Below, piece after piece: positions 1 to 6,863 of a stretch of DNA of 42,855 bases. Each line of letters starts with the position of its first letter. Position 1 is the first letter of the stretch. Made by a program: the position numbers and the translations under genes. The notes beneath the pieces are model-generated. The model was not told the origin of the DNA and searched no databases. It saw only the letters and a program-made list of their open reading frames with translations. Source of the DNA: a virus; the IMG/VR virus record IMGVR_UViG_3300033153_003852, positions 1 to 42,855 of that record; one strand, 5' to 3'.

Positions 1-13
1 TGTCCTGGCTCAT
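1..13 (-). CDS. Start of a gene running off the left edge
   Basis: Only the first codons (M-S-Q-D) are present. The ATG lies at 13-11 and is preceded on the minus strand by a strong GAGGTGGT ribosome site (about 24-17) that overlaps the stop of the preceding gene. This is the same coupling seen throughout the operon. Nothing can be said about function. Confidence 0.45.
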
Positions 14-22
14 TTGACCACC

Positions 23-223
23 TCATAAGCTCCCATGATATGCGTCTGGTTTCGGATAGCCAGCTTCTCTGAGTTCTTCGTGAGTGAACCATTTGAGTAG
101 TTCCTTCTCATCCATTACTAAGTGCATCTTGCAGCCCTTGTAAGCAGGATAATCTATGCCACGCCTGTATAGTTTGTCGTTCTCCGCCTTAGCTCCGTTT
201 CCTGATTTCTTTGTGTGTTTCAA
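23..223 (-). CDS. Hypothetical protein, 66 aa
   Basis: A small charged soluble protein with no family recognised. The N-terminus is rich in Lys and Gly, followed by a mixed helical stretch (DEKELLKWFTHEELREAGYP, about residues 38-57). The start is TTG at 223 with GGTGAT three bases upstream. A perfect TATA-like box lies 31-39 bases upstream at 254-262, so this gene probably opens its own short transcript. It is followed immediately by another ribosome site and gene at the left edge. Confidence 0.55.
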   Translation of the reverse strand: MKHTKKSGNGAKAENDKLYRRGIDYPAYKGCKMHLVMDEKELLKWFTHEELREAGYPKPDAYHGSL

Positions 224-253
224 CTTATCACCATAGGTACATGGGCTTAGGGG

Positions 254-262
254 TATATAAAT
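254..262 (-). promoter_or_regulatory. Archaeal TATA box
   Basis: Minus-strand ATTTATATA matches the archaeal box A consensus. It is placed so that transcription would begin around 232, roughly ten bases before the TTG start at 223. This agrees with the short leaders seen at the plus-strand promoters. Confidence 0.5.
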
Positions 263-266
263 CTTT

Positions 267-422
267 CTATTCGATTTTCATCAATTGTTCGATTATATCC
301 TTCGCAGTTGACGTTTTAATATTTATTTTCCTCTCACGTTCACCGTCATCATGCACTAATTCCACGTCCCACCGCTCGCATACGGGGGTACTGTTGTACC
401 ACATTGTTATTTTCCTTATCAT
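267..422 (-). CDS. Hypothetical protein, 51 aa
   Basis: A small basic/acidic protein starting M-I-R-K-I-T-M-W-Y, with one Cys and a helical C-terminus (STAKDIIEQLMKIE). The start at 422 was chosen because a perfect GGAGGT lies six bases upstream, overlapping the TAA stop of the HNH gene. An ATG at 467 in the same frame lacks a ribosome site. Function unknown. Confidence 0.6.
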   Translation of the reverse strand: MIRKITMWYNSTPVCERWDVELVHDDGERERKINIKTSTAKDIIEQLMKIE

Positions 423-426
423 ATTC

Positions 427-987
427 TTACCTCCTGTCATATACATATATTTCTTTATCTTTATCAAACGATATTATGCCATCCATAATCAAAGGTTTGT
501 GAATACGGTAGATTGAGCCATGTATTTTTCGATGTGTTTTATCACAATCACACAGGTGTAAGTTGTTGATATTATTATTGTGACCGTCTCCATCAATATG
601 ATGCACCTTTTCTTCTGGTTTTAGTTTTCGTCCAAGGTGTTCTTCCATGATTATTCTGTGCATTGCTTTGTACTTTCCATTGACTTTTAGAAATAAATAA
701 TGTTCCCTCTTAACCGGATAGCAAATTCCTAACTGTTTGTGATTATATTTAATTCCTAACGCTTGTCTTTTTTGTTCCACGCCACCTCTTTCTCTATTGG
801 GTAACCGTTTTTGTAATTCACACACCGATTCTGATCCACCATATTTTATTAGGGTTTCTACCTCTTTATAAGACCAAGGAGTGCGTCGTATATCTCCCTT
901 CGTTCCAATTATCCTCCTCTCTTTATCCCAGTATAGTGAGTGGCATTTAGGGCAAACCGTTGGCTTTTTTGGCGTCCATTCATACAC
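427..987 (-). CDS. HNH endonuclease with N-terminal zinc ribbon
   Basis: A homing-type HNH nuclease. The HNH core (HHIDGDGHNNNINNLHLCDC, in the C-terminal half) carries the His-His, Asp and Asn residues of the HNH_3 type, which cut DNA with a single metal. Before it lie a helical region (about 35-75) and a conserved LKVNGKYKAMHRIIMEEHLG segment. The only standard start is GTG at 987, but it falls inside a zinc ribbon: in the same frame upstream sits F-K-C-K-R-C, completing the CxxC...CPKC pair with residues VCPKC. The open frame continues to about 1029, just after a TATA box at 1053-1059, so the true start may be non-standard or upstream. Probably a selfish or recombination nuclease. The family call is sure; the start is not. 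Confidence 0.85.
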   Translation of the reverse strand: MYEWTPKKPTVCPKCHSLYWDKERRIIGTKGDIRRTPWSYKEVETLIKYGGSESVCELQKRLPNRERGGVEQKRQALGIKYNHKQLGICYPVKREHYLFLKVNGKYKAMHRIIMEEHLGRKLKPEEKVHHIDGDGHNNNINNLHLCDCDKTHRKIHGSIYRIHKPLIMDGIISFDKDKEIYVYDRR

Positions 988-1052
988 ACATCGTTTACAT
1001 TTAAATGTTGGCGATTCTATTTTATCAACTCATGGGCATATGTGGTTATGGG

Positions 1053-1059
1053 TATATAT
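1053..1059 (-). promoter_or_regulatory. Probable TATA box for the HNH gene
   Basis: Minus-strand AATATATACC. With the usual spacing of about 26 bases, transcription would begin near 1030, right where the zinc-ribbon frame of the HNH gene opens. No other gene start fits this box. Confidence 0.4.
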
Positions 1060-1122
1060 TCTTTGTTGTGTATCGATGTGTTATCAAAGTGGGATGATAA
1101 TATGTTAATCTTCATTGTCAGA

Positions 1123-1476
1123 TTAGCCCCAGTTCGGGTTTCTCCATTCCAGATGACCCCTATACAAAACGACTTGAGATTCGCACATATCTGTAAGATT
1201 ATCACAATCGTCTCCTTGTTTTCTCGTTCTTTCCGGTTTCTTATGACAGTCTGGGCATCTGTTCATGTCCCGAACTTCTTTCTTGTGCAATTGCTTTCTC
1301 TTATATTCCGATAGTCCTTCATAGTTGTATTTTTCCATAATTTCACCCTCTGGGTATTCTCTAATCCAATGCTCAATCATTTCGTTAATTATGATATAAT
1401 GTATCCAGTCGTATTCGAGCCAGTGCCAGCGACATTTAATCATTCTCGGTGATATTGCCTGCCAATTAATCTTCAT
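1123..1476 (-). CDS. Hypothetical protein with CxxC motif, 117 aa
   Basis: No family recognised. The N-terminal half is rich in Trp, Tyr and Ile (WHWLEYDWIHYIIINEMIEH) and looks helical. The C-terminal half carries C-P-D-C and two further Cys, a possible single zinc site. The start at 1476 lies within the end of the methyltransferase gene (11-base overlap) with GGAGG about nine bases upstream, so it is translationally coupled to that gene. Confidence 0.6.
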   Translation of the reverse strand: MKINWQAISPRMIKCRWHWLEYDWIHYIIINEMIEHWIREYPEGEIMEKYNYEGLSEYKRKQLHKKEVRDMNRCPDCHKKPERTRKQGDDCDNLTDMCESQVVLYRGHLEWRNPNWG

Positions 1477-2008
1477 CCATGTAATCCTCCAATGATTCGG
1501 CCTTACGCCAAACGGTCAACGCTCTCATGTTTGAAAAGCCAGCAATCGTATAGACCCCAACGACCCCGACAATCTTAAGCCGTTTAAATTCATCTGAAAG
1601 AGCCGGATGAATGGCAGGAATAAGCCGATGTAAAAACAAGACATGACCGCCTGGCTTGCATACCCTGGCCATCTCATTAAGTGTTTTGACCATGTTGAAA
1701 TATGGCAAATCATAGAGTTCTTTCGCTTCGAGCTCGGAATAAGGCGGGTCTGCCATGATAAAATCAAATGATTCTGATTTCAGGAATGATAAATCACTAC
1801 AATCTGCTACATGAGAGGGATTGACAGCTGGGTTTATATCCACTGTTATTCCGCCTTCGTCTCTATGACTGCCAGAGAATAGCCAAAGCCTATCTTTCCC
1901 CCACCATTTCTTCCTAATCATATTGATAAGTCCTCGTGGGAACGCGCCAGGATAGCCGTTTGAACTTGGACCCAAAGCCCATACATCACGGTAATAGGGT
2001 TTCTGCAT
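1466..2008 (-). CDS. SAM-dependent DNA methyltransferase, DPPY type
   Basis: A class I methyltransferase of 180 aa, likely modifying an exocyclic amino group in DNA. A glycine-containing cofactor loop (LFSGSHRDEGGITVDINP, about residues 43-60) is followed by an acidic residue and then motif IV A-D-P-P-Y (86-90). Later C-K-P-G-G-H-V-L-F is a typical strand 5 segment. The order cofactor loop then DPPY fits an alpha/gamma-like arrangement. There is no clear target-recognition domain, so specificity is unknown. GGAGGA precedes the ATG at 2008. It sits between a PD-(D/E)XK nuclease and a CxxC protein. Either a self-protection enzyme or a partner of the nuclease; the sequence does not decide. Confidence 0.75.
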   Translation of the reverse strand: MQKPYYRDVWALGPSSNGYPGAFPRGLINMIRKKWWGKDRLWLFSGSHRDEGGITVDINPAVNPSHVADCSDLSFLKSESFDFIMADPPYSELEAKELYDLPYFNMVKTLNEMARVCKPGGHVLFLHRLIPAIHPALSDEFKRLKIVGVVGVYTIAGFSNMRALTVWRKAESLEDYMDED

Positions 2009-2044
2009 TAATAGTCCTCCAAACTCTTGATTTTCTCCATGCTC

Positions 2045-2530
2045 CTATATGTCCTGTAAGAACCGTTCTAATGTTAATTCAGATATGTATGGGGATTTAC
2101 GTTTTCGTCTATCCCTATCTCCATGTTCCCCCCCATATTTTAGTCCTGGAACTCTAAAAATTAAGGTTTTATTTATGCTTTCTGTGAACGAATGATAATA
2201 TACCTTTTTGGTGTCTAAAGTAACCAATGCAAAACCCTCAAATTCTCCAACATTGTATAAACGCTTACCGCCCTTTCCAGCACGCCTTACGTGGAACAGA
2301 TAAGATTTTGTTTTATAGGTTGTATTGACATACATAGGTTGAAGTGTTGTCTTTACTTGTAGTCTTATTAATCTATTGTTGTGTTCAAGCACGATGTCAT
2401 AATTTATTCCTTGCTCTGTCATAAACGCTTTATGCCCTTTTGATAATAAATCAAACATAACCAAATATTCTCCACACCTTCCAATACTGAGTTCATTGCC
2501 CTTTTCATGTTTCATATAATCACTATTCAT
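2045..2530 (-). CDS. PD-(D/E)XK family endonuclease
   Basis: A 161 aa single-domain nuclease. The motif set is G-R-C-G-E21 on the first helix, N-Y-D45 on the second strand and Q58-V-K60 on the third, the E...D...QxK pattern of PD-(D/E)XK enzymes of the PDDEXK_5 kind, known from group I intron and viral nucleases. The C-terminus is basic (about residues 140-150). The ATG at 2530 overlaps the end of the methyltransferase stub. It could be a Holliday-junction, homing or restriction-like nuclease; the motifs do not separate these. Confidence 0.75.
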   Translation of the reverse strand: MNSDYMKHEKGNELSIGRCGEYLVMFDLLSKGHKAFMTEQGINYDIVLEHNNRLIRLQVKTTLQPMYVNTTYKTKSYLFHVRRAGKGGKRLYNVGEFEGFALVTLDTKKVYYHSFTESINKTLIFRVPGLKYGGEHGDRDRRKRKSPYISELTLERFLQDI

Positions 2531-2672
2531 AGTAATGACAACCCCCGTTAATATAAGTTTCGGTCAAAATCAAATCCACCGAATCATCTGGCATATCCTT
2601 CATAACAGTCATGCAATCGTCAATGATATAATTCTTATCTGACGGCCACCAGGATGGAAGCTTACTGGTCAT
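2523..2672 (-). pseudogene. N-terminal stub of a DNA methyltransferase
   Basis: This 49-codon frame begins like a beta-class N4/N6 DNA methyltransferase: Y-I-I-D-D-C-M-T-V-M-K-D-M-P then D-S-V-D-L-I-L-T. In intact enzymes the next residues are D-P-P-Y. Here the frame reads E-T-Y-I-N-G-G and stops, so the catalytic motif is lost and the SAM-binding half is absent. It keeps a GGGGTG ribosome site, and its TAG stop overlaps the nuclease start at 2530, so it may persist as a leader for that gene. It is not a missing part of the methyltransferase at 1466-2008, which is complete. Confidence 0.6.
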
Positions 2673-2673
2673 A

Positions 2674-2895
2674 TCAAACACCCCTATCCCGATAACGCTT
2701 ACAGTTCGTACAGCTCACAATCCTCCAATCTGTCGTAAGCTTCGGCTCGATTGTCAACGCCCCACAGCACGGCTTAAGAACCCCGAAATGAATCTTCTTT
2801 GGTGGATTGGTATCCTTCGTAGTCATCGGGCGATTGCAGGCGCATACGCCGTTGCTGATGAGTTTGTGGCACCTCTTGCAGATTGGTAAGGTCAA
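2674..2895 (-). CDS. Small protein with two CxxC zinc motifs, 73 aa
   Basis: Zinc-ribbon-like protein: C-K-R-C near residue 6, then C-A-C, K-P-C-C-G around the middle and C-T-N-C near the end. TTG at 2895 was chosen because GGAGGGG lies five bases upstream and the codon overlaps the TGA of the preceding gene (TTGA). A GTG at 2925 in the same frame has no ribosome site. Function unknown; such miniproteins are common in this genome. Confidence 0.6.
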   Translation of the reverse strand: MTLPICKRCHKLISNGVCACNRPMTTKDTNPPKKIHFGVLKPCCGALTIEPKLTTDWRIVSCTNCKRYRDRGV

Positions 2896-3065
2896 TAAAT
2901 CCCCTCCCAGCTGAACAACTGCCACTCAAGCCCATCGCAGTATCCGCAATCACAATCATATTTGACCCATTCATCGAAGCCCCATTCCGTTCCGTCCGAC
3001 CAGATACATATAGCTGTCTCAAAGATCTCGATGTCCACGAAGCCGCCTGGAAAGAACCTTATCAA
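2892..3065 (-). CDS. Small Cys/Trp-rich protein, 57 aa
   Basis: Not recognised. It contains D-C-D-C-G-Y-C near residues 38-43 plus several Trp and acidic residues, suggesting a small metal-binding protein. TTG at 3065 overlaps the TGA of the upstream gene (TTGA) and follows GGAGTGAT. The next gene starts with the same overlap. Two consecutive TTGA junctions plus the Cys cluster make it a real gene although it is under 60 codons. Confidence 0.6.
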   Translation of the reverse strand: MIRFFPGGFVDIEIFETAICIWSDGTEWGFDEWVKYDCDCGYCDGLEWQLFSWEGIY

Positions 3066-3526
3066 TCAATCACTCCATATCCATTGGTATTCTTATCGTT
3101 ATATTCGACTATTCTACGCCTTTTTAATTCTGTCAAATAATCAGATAACTCTTTTGTATCCAAGAGATGAAATTTATATGTCGTTGTATTGCTACCATAA
3201 AGTGGATGCGTCTCTTTAAAATCCGGAGGGGGCTGCCCCTGATATAATGATATGATTAATAAGCATCCATTACCTTCGGTTTTATAGGCCTCCCAGTGGT
3301 CTATTGACATCATACCATATAGTGCATGCAGGTGTTGCCTTATCTCATCTGTTCTTTTTCTGGAGTCTATACCTTTTATTTTATAATAGAGTGGTAATTT
3401 GTTTCGATTGACAAATATCTCATCTGGCATCCCGGCTTTATTTATTTCATAATTGAAGTTGCCCCAATATGTACCTGTGTACAATTTCGCATATTTCGTT
3501 TGTCCTGCTACGGTTCCGTTTGTCAT
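3062..3526 (-). CDS. Hypothetical protein, 154 aa
   Basis: Soluble protein of unknown family with central Tyr-rich strands (LYTGTYWGNFNYEI) and a C-terminal helix ending K-R-R-R-I-V-E-Y. No catalytic motif is obvious. The start at 3526 was preferred because GGAAGTGAT lies just upstream. An ATG at 3541 would overlap the CoiA-like gene by 11 bases. It sits between the CoiA-like nuclease and small Cys-rich proteins in one operon. Confidence 0.55.
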   Translation of the reverse strand: MTNGTVAGQTKYAKLYTGTYWGNFNYEINKAGMPDEIFVNRNKLPLYYKIKGIDSRKRTDEIRQHLHALYGMMSIDHWEAYKTEGNGCLLIISLYQGQPPPDFKETHPLYGSNTTTYKFHLLDTKELSDYLTELKRRRIVEYNDKNTNGYGVID

Positions 3527-3530
3527 TATA

Positions 3531-4418
3531 TCACTTCCCATACCATTGGATTATATCACCCAATTGGGCAATTGTACCATCCCTCTTCAGTTCTCCAATA
3601 CGTGCCCCTACCTGTTCGTCTGTCATCCGCCCCCCTATCCATTTTCTATTCAACTGTAATTTTTTACATCGGGAATAGACAGACTCAAATTTCTTATTCG
3701 ATGGTACGAGAATATAACCAGTAAATGTAATATTTGAAAAAAAGAATTTATAATGATATTTTGGTATCATATCTGCCAAATCAACAACACCATTTATCTT
3801 TAATTTCACATATCTTTTTGATGTATAGTAGTACCCTCCACCCCAATCAGTGGCCTCTTTCCATAAGTTATACGGTTTGAATGTCACGGACACTATTTCC
3901 CCTTCTTTAAGCATATAATATATTTGACCATGATACAATTGATGTAACAAACGTTCCCAGATTTTAGGAGAATATCTTTCGTTATTCCGCATATCATAAT
4001 TTGGCACGACCCAAAACCCATATATCTTATTTTTTGAATAACCCTTTATCTTAGATAGTAACTTCTTCACATCCATATTACTGACTTGAATTTCAAAGGC
4101 AACTTTCACACCATTGCATTCAGCATATACATCCGCTATGAAATCCCCAATTATCTTTTCTACTTCAACATTCTCGAATTTATTCAAATTGTTGATCTGA
4201 TTATATATTGATAATTTACATGACATGTGCAGTTCGGATTCGGGAGAACCAGAATTACAATTTTTACAAGCTTTGTGGGCGAAATGGTGTATTTTAATCA
4301 ATCCTTTTTTGATTATAACGGGAGATTTACATCCAGGACATAGAAATGGAGCATTTTCTTTTTTAGTATATGATGCTATTACCTTTTCACCCGTTGATGT
4401 TTGGATGGCAGAAATCAC
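3531..4418 (-). CDS. CoiA-like nuclease with winged-helix tail
   Basis: A 295 aa protein matching the competence protein CoiA family layout. A zinc-finger start (C27-P-G-C30) is followed by H-H-F-A-H (44-48), C51/C54 and E-x-E-L-H (60-64). The nuclease core of PD-(D/E)XK type has D96 in I-A-D-V-Y-A-E and E109-I-Q-V-S. The family acts on DNA during uptake or recombination; in viruses its role is not established. The last 34 residues (M-T-D-E-Q-V...I-I-Q-W-Y-G-K) closely resemble the last 34 of the adjacent D5-like helicase and look like a winged helix. The gene follows the helicase after four bases, so the two are probably made together and may act on the same DNA. Confidence 0.75.
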   Translation of the reverse strand: MISAIQTSTGEKVIASYTKKENAPFLCPGCKSPVIIKKGLIKIHHFAHKACKNCNSGSPESELHMSCKLSIYNQINNLNKFENVEVEKIIGDFIADVYAECNGVKVAFEIQVSNMDVKKLLSKIKGYSKNKIYGFWVVPNYDMRNNERYSPKIWERLLHQLYHGQIYYMLKEGEIVSVTFKPYNLWKEATDWGGGYYYTSKRYVKLKINGVVDLADMIPKYHYKFFFSNITFTGYILVPSNKKFESVYSRCKKLQLNRKWIGGRMTDEQVGARIGELKRDGTIAQLGDIIQWYGK

Positions 4419-4422
4419 ATAA

Positions 4423-6027
4423 TCACCTATTCCATTGGATTATTCCGCCAAGCCGTGATATTGACCCCTCATCTACTAAACGATTGATTATGAACTTCAT
4501 CTGATCTTTTGTCATCCGGCCATCAATAAATGCCCATAGTTCTTTTTCTATCAGGCCGTTGGGATTATCAACCAAAATATCTCGGATAATATTGTTTCTA
4601 TCATGTTGGGATGTCGATTCTTCATTATCATCCTCATAATTATCAAGACCGGAACGGTTATCGGATTTTTCAACCTCGATATACATACCATCATCTTTGA
4701 ATCTTATACCCCTCCATATCGTTTTACGGCCTTTACTGGTCGTTGGTCTATCATCTGGCACTACATTGATATTGACGATCCGTGGCAAGGTCTTACCTAC
4801 CATTGTCATACTCACACTCGGCAAGTTTTCACGACCACAATAGCCCAGATACGCATTATAAAAATCTTCTTTTATAATATATTCATTTTTATCTTCTTCT
4901 ATGCAATTCACAACGAATGCTCTTAATGAATCGGACATGAGATTGTACCGTTCTCGTGTTTTGTCTGTGGTTTCAGAGTATGATAAACCTCCGTTTGCTA
5001 TGATTTTAGAAAGTTCGCTCATTGCCCTATTCAATAACCCTGACATTTCATCCTGGGTCGTTATCTTATCAATGATGTGGGGATCATCATTCTTTCCTTC
5101 AAATTTGTTTGGGAAATTGATAATAATCCATCTTCTAAAATAAGCATCTGAATCATCTTGTGTTGCTGGTAGTTTATTACAGGAAAATATAAGTTTTGCA
5201 TAATTTACGAAATTAAACCTATTCTCAAATTTCCTTTGCGCGGCAATAGTATCCCCACCAGTAAGTGCCTTGAACACCCCCGTACTTTTCATAGCGGTGT
5301 CTGATAACTCTGAAAATGAATTGACCATTTTCCCATATAAATCAGCCGAAGCGAATCTATCATATTCCAAAGCCTGGAGTGGAATGTTAGACGTGTTTGA
5401 TTTCCCAATGAAAGCCTTAAGAAGATTTATCAATACTGATTTGCCATTCGATCCATCGGCCACAAACACAAATGCTTTTTGGAATGGATAGCCGCGATAT
5501 AAACAATAGCCTATCAACTCATAAACTATCTGCCTATCGTTTTCATCCAATATTTCAGATATAAACTTATCTGTCTTCGGGCATTTCGATATAGGATTGT
5601 AAACCACAGGAATTTTACTGGTAGCATATATATCAGGATCATAATCGCCAAACTCACCAGTATCTATATCATAAATGCCATTAAGTGTGTGGATTAGATG
5701 TGGGTGATTGTTTATTTCATCACGGTTTTTATAAGTTCTGGCTTGAATTTGGGATATGATTTCCCGCAAATGATGGGTTTTTAAATACTGACCTAACTTT
5801 TTTGTTAGGATTTCTTTAACTTTTTTTATTCCACCGTGATGATATATCCCATCTTCATAATATAAGATTTCCTCATTATCTATAATTGTAATCAATCGCA
5901 TTGAATTTATCACGTCTCTGGCTATAATGTCAACCCGAATTTTCCCACTACTAACTTTCCCATCGATAAAATATCTGTTGATAATGATTTCTTCATCGGT
6001 CAAGTCGGTTAAGAAGTCGAAGGTCAT
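4423..6027 (-). CDS. D5-like SF3 replicative helicase
   Basis: A 534 aa virus/plasmid primase-helicase of the poxvirus D5 family. Walker A G-S-N-G-K-S (192-197) lies in V-A-D-G-S-N-G-K-S-V-L-I, a strand plus acidic turn (N-S-F-S-E-L-S-D) serves as Walker B, and the SF3 sensor is F-S-C-N-K-L-P followed by the arginine pair in Y-F-R-R-W. A D5_N-like domain precedes the ATPase. No archaeo-eukaryotic primase active site is visible in the short N-terminus, so it may be helicase only. Residues from about 470 on form a variable acidic linker and then a winged helix. It is the only clear replication initiator in the window and overlaps the upstream small gene by ATGA. Confidence 0.85.
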   Translation of the reverse strand: MTFDFLTDLTDEEIIINRYFIDGKVSSGKIRVDIIARDVINSMRLITIIDNEEILYYEDGIYHHGGIKKVKEILTKKLGQYLKTHHLREIISQIQARTYKNRDEINNHPHLIHTLNGIYDIDTGEFGDYDPDIYATSKIPVVYNPISKCPKTDKFISEILDENDRQIVYELIGYCLYRGYPFQKAFVFVADGSNGKSVLINLLKAFIGKSNTSNIPLQALEYDRFASADLYGKMVNSFSELSDTAMKSTGVFKALTGGDTIAAQRKFENRFNFVNYAKLIFSCNKLPATQDDSDAYFRRWIIINFPNKFEGKNDDPHIIDKITTQDEMSGLLNRAMSELSKIIANGGLSYSETTDKTRERYNLMSDSLRAFVVNCIEEDKNEYIIKEDFYNAYLGYCGRENLPSVSMTMVGKTLPRIVNINVVPDDRPTTSKGRKTIWRGIRFKDDGMYIEVEKSDNRSGLDNYEDDNEESTSQHDRNNIIRDILVDNPNGLIEKELWAFIDGRMTKDQMKFIINRLVDEGSISRLGGIIQWNR

Positions 6028-6218
6028 TGTACATCCCTCAGAATCTTAACACCCTTAATATTATCCTCATTCCAAGTGGATGGATTGCCCCATTGATCCA
6101 CTATTTCAAATCTATTATCACCAAATATATCGGTCACTTTACCCTTTGCGGTCTGGGTTTCCCCACGATCTTCAGAGATAATAACTACTACTATCTTACC
6201 TAAGTATTCTTTCTTCAT
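6024..6218 (-). CDS. Small beta-rich protein, 64 aa
   Basis: First gene of the left operon. The pattern K-K-E-Y-L-G-K-I-V-V-V followed by G-K-V-T-D-I-F-G-D-N-R-F-E-I-V-D suggests a small beta barrel of SH3/KOW type that would bind nucleic acid or a partner. It overlaps the helicase start by ATGA, so it is coupled to it. GAGGC lies about eight bases before the ATG. No clear TATA box lies close upstream; one candidate (AAATATTAAATAG) is about 90 bases away. Confidence 0.55.
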   Translation of the reverse strand: MKKEYLGKIVVVIISEDRGETQTAKGKVTDIFGDNRFEIVDQWGNPSTWNEDNIKGVKILRDVQ

Positions 6219-6590
6219 TGTGTTGCCTCGTGGTGCAAAAAAGAGTTGTTAGAGTGCATCCCACACAACATCTTTTAGCTATCACATGACAATACAAGAT
6301 GACTATTTAATATTTATCCTAATTTTGCCACACTTACCATAGTTTTTTTTCACTATTTAACGGGTACATACATGACGTATTAACAGTAATACATACTATT
6401 ACATTACCAATCGCACCCGTATTAGATAGGTTATAGTAGGGTAGTTATAACGTCGTATGTGTATACGATAATAATAGAAAAAAAGCATGTCATCTATGGC
6501 AATTTTTTAATTAACAACCCCAAGTTGTATACTCCGGCTTAAACATCGTTAATCTTATCACCGTTAAAGATTACGCTATCTTATCTATTG

Positions 6591-6600
6591 TTAACGTTAA
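6591..6600. repeat. TTAACGTTAA palindrome
   Basis: A perfect 10-base palindrome inside an AT-rich stretch, flanked by CGTTAAT and CCGTTAAAG half-matches at about 6547 and 6571. It could be a protein binding site in an origin. Confidence 0.35.
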
Positions 6601-6708
6601 TAACTTTCAACTCATTATTATTAATTTCAAGGACGCAAAACTCATTCTGCCTGGGAAAACGTCTTGTATATCTTATGTATTCAGATTGTATGCGTTTGGT
6701 ATGCGAAT

Positions 6709-6728
6709 AGTATATTCAAGCATATACT
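6709..6728. repeat. Inverted repeat AGTATAT/ATATACT
   Basis: Seven-base perfect arms with a six-base spacer (TCAAGC). It lies seven bases from the next inverted repeat, just downstream of the recombinase gene. Confidence 0.5.
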
Positions 6729-6734
6729 ATGATG

Positions 6735-6752
6735 TTGTAGCGATTGCTACAA
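6735..6752. repeat. Inverted repeat TTGTAGC/GCTACAA
   Basis: TTGTAGCGATTGCTACAA, seven-base arms around a four-base centre. The same TTGTAG/CTACAA words recur as wider-spaced arms at 6774-6780 and 6807-6813. Such paired sites beside a recombinase gene resemble recombinase core or arm sites. Repressor operators are the alternative. Confidence 0.5.
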
Positions 6753-6773
6753 ATAAGTTGTATGTCCAACAGT

Positions 6774-6813
6774 ATTGTAGCGTACCCTATCATATTATAG
6801 TGTTTACTACAAT
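6774..6813. repeat. Spaced inverted repeat ATTGTAG/CTACAAT
   Basis: Seven-base perfect arms 26 bases apart, sharing their core with the TTGTAGC repeat 22 bases upstream. They may form a set of binding sites together. Confidence 0.4.
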
Positions 6814-6863
6814 GATATAGTAATCATCATAGGGGGTGGGGTCGAAATTTACCCTGGAGATTT

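Larger units (their letters stand above)
6219..6863. other. AT-rich noncoding region, candidate origin or attachment site
   Basis: No gene with a ribosome site is visible in these 645 bases, which lie between the helicase operon and the recombinase. The DNA is very AT-rich and contains T-runs, a TTAACGTTAA palindrome (6591-6600), several GTTAA-type words around 6547-6603, and inverted repeats near 6709-6813. Position next to both the replicative helicase and the recombinase makes it the best candidate for the replication origin, the attachment site or both. This is an inference from position and composition. Confidence 0.45.

Noticed and set aside
1017-1205. 62-codon minus-strand frame overlapping the 117 aa gene
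   Set aside because: Half of it lies inside a better supported gene, it has no good ribosome site, and it covers the HNH promoter.
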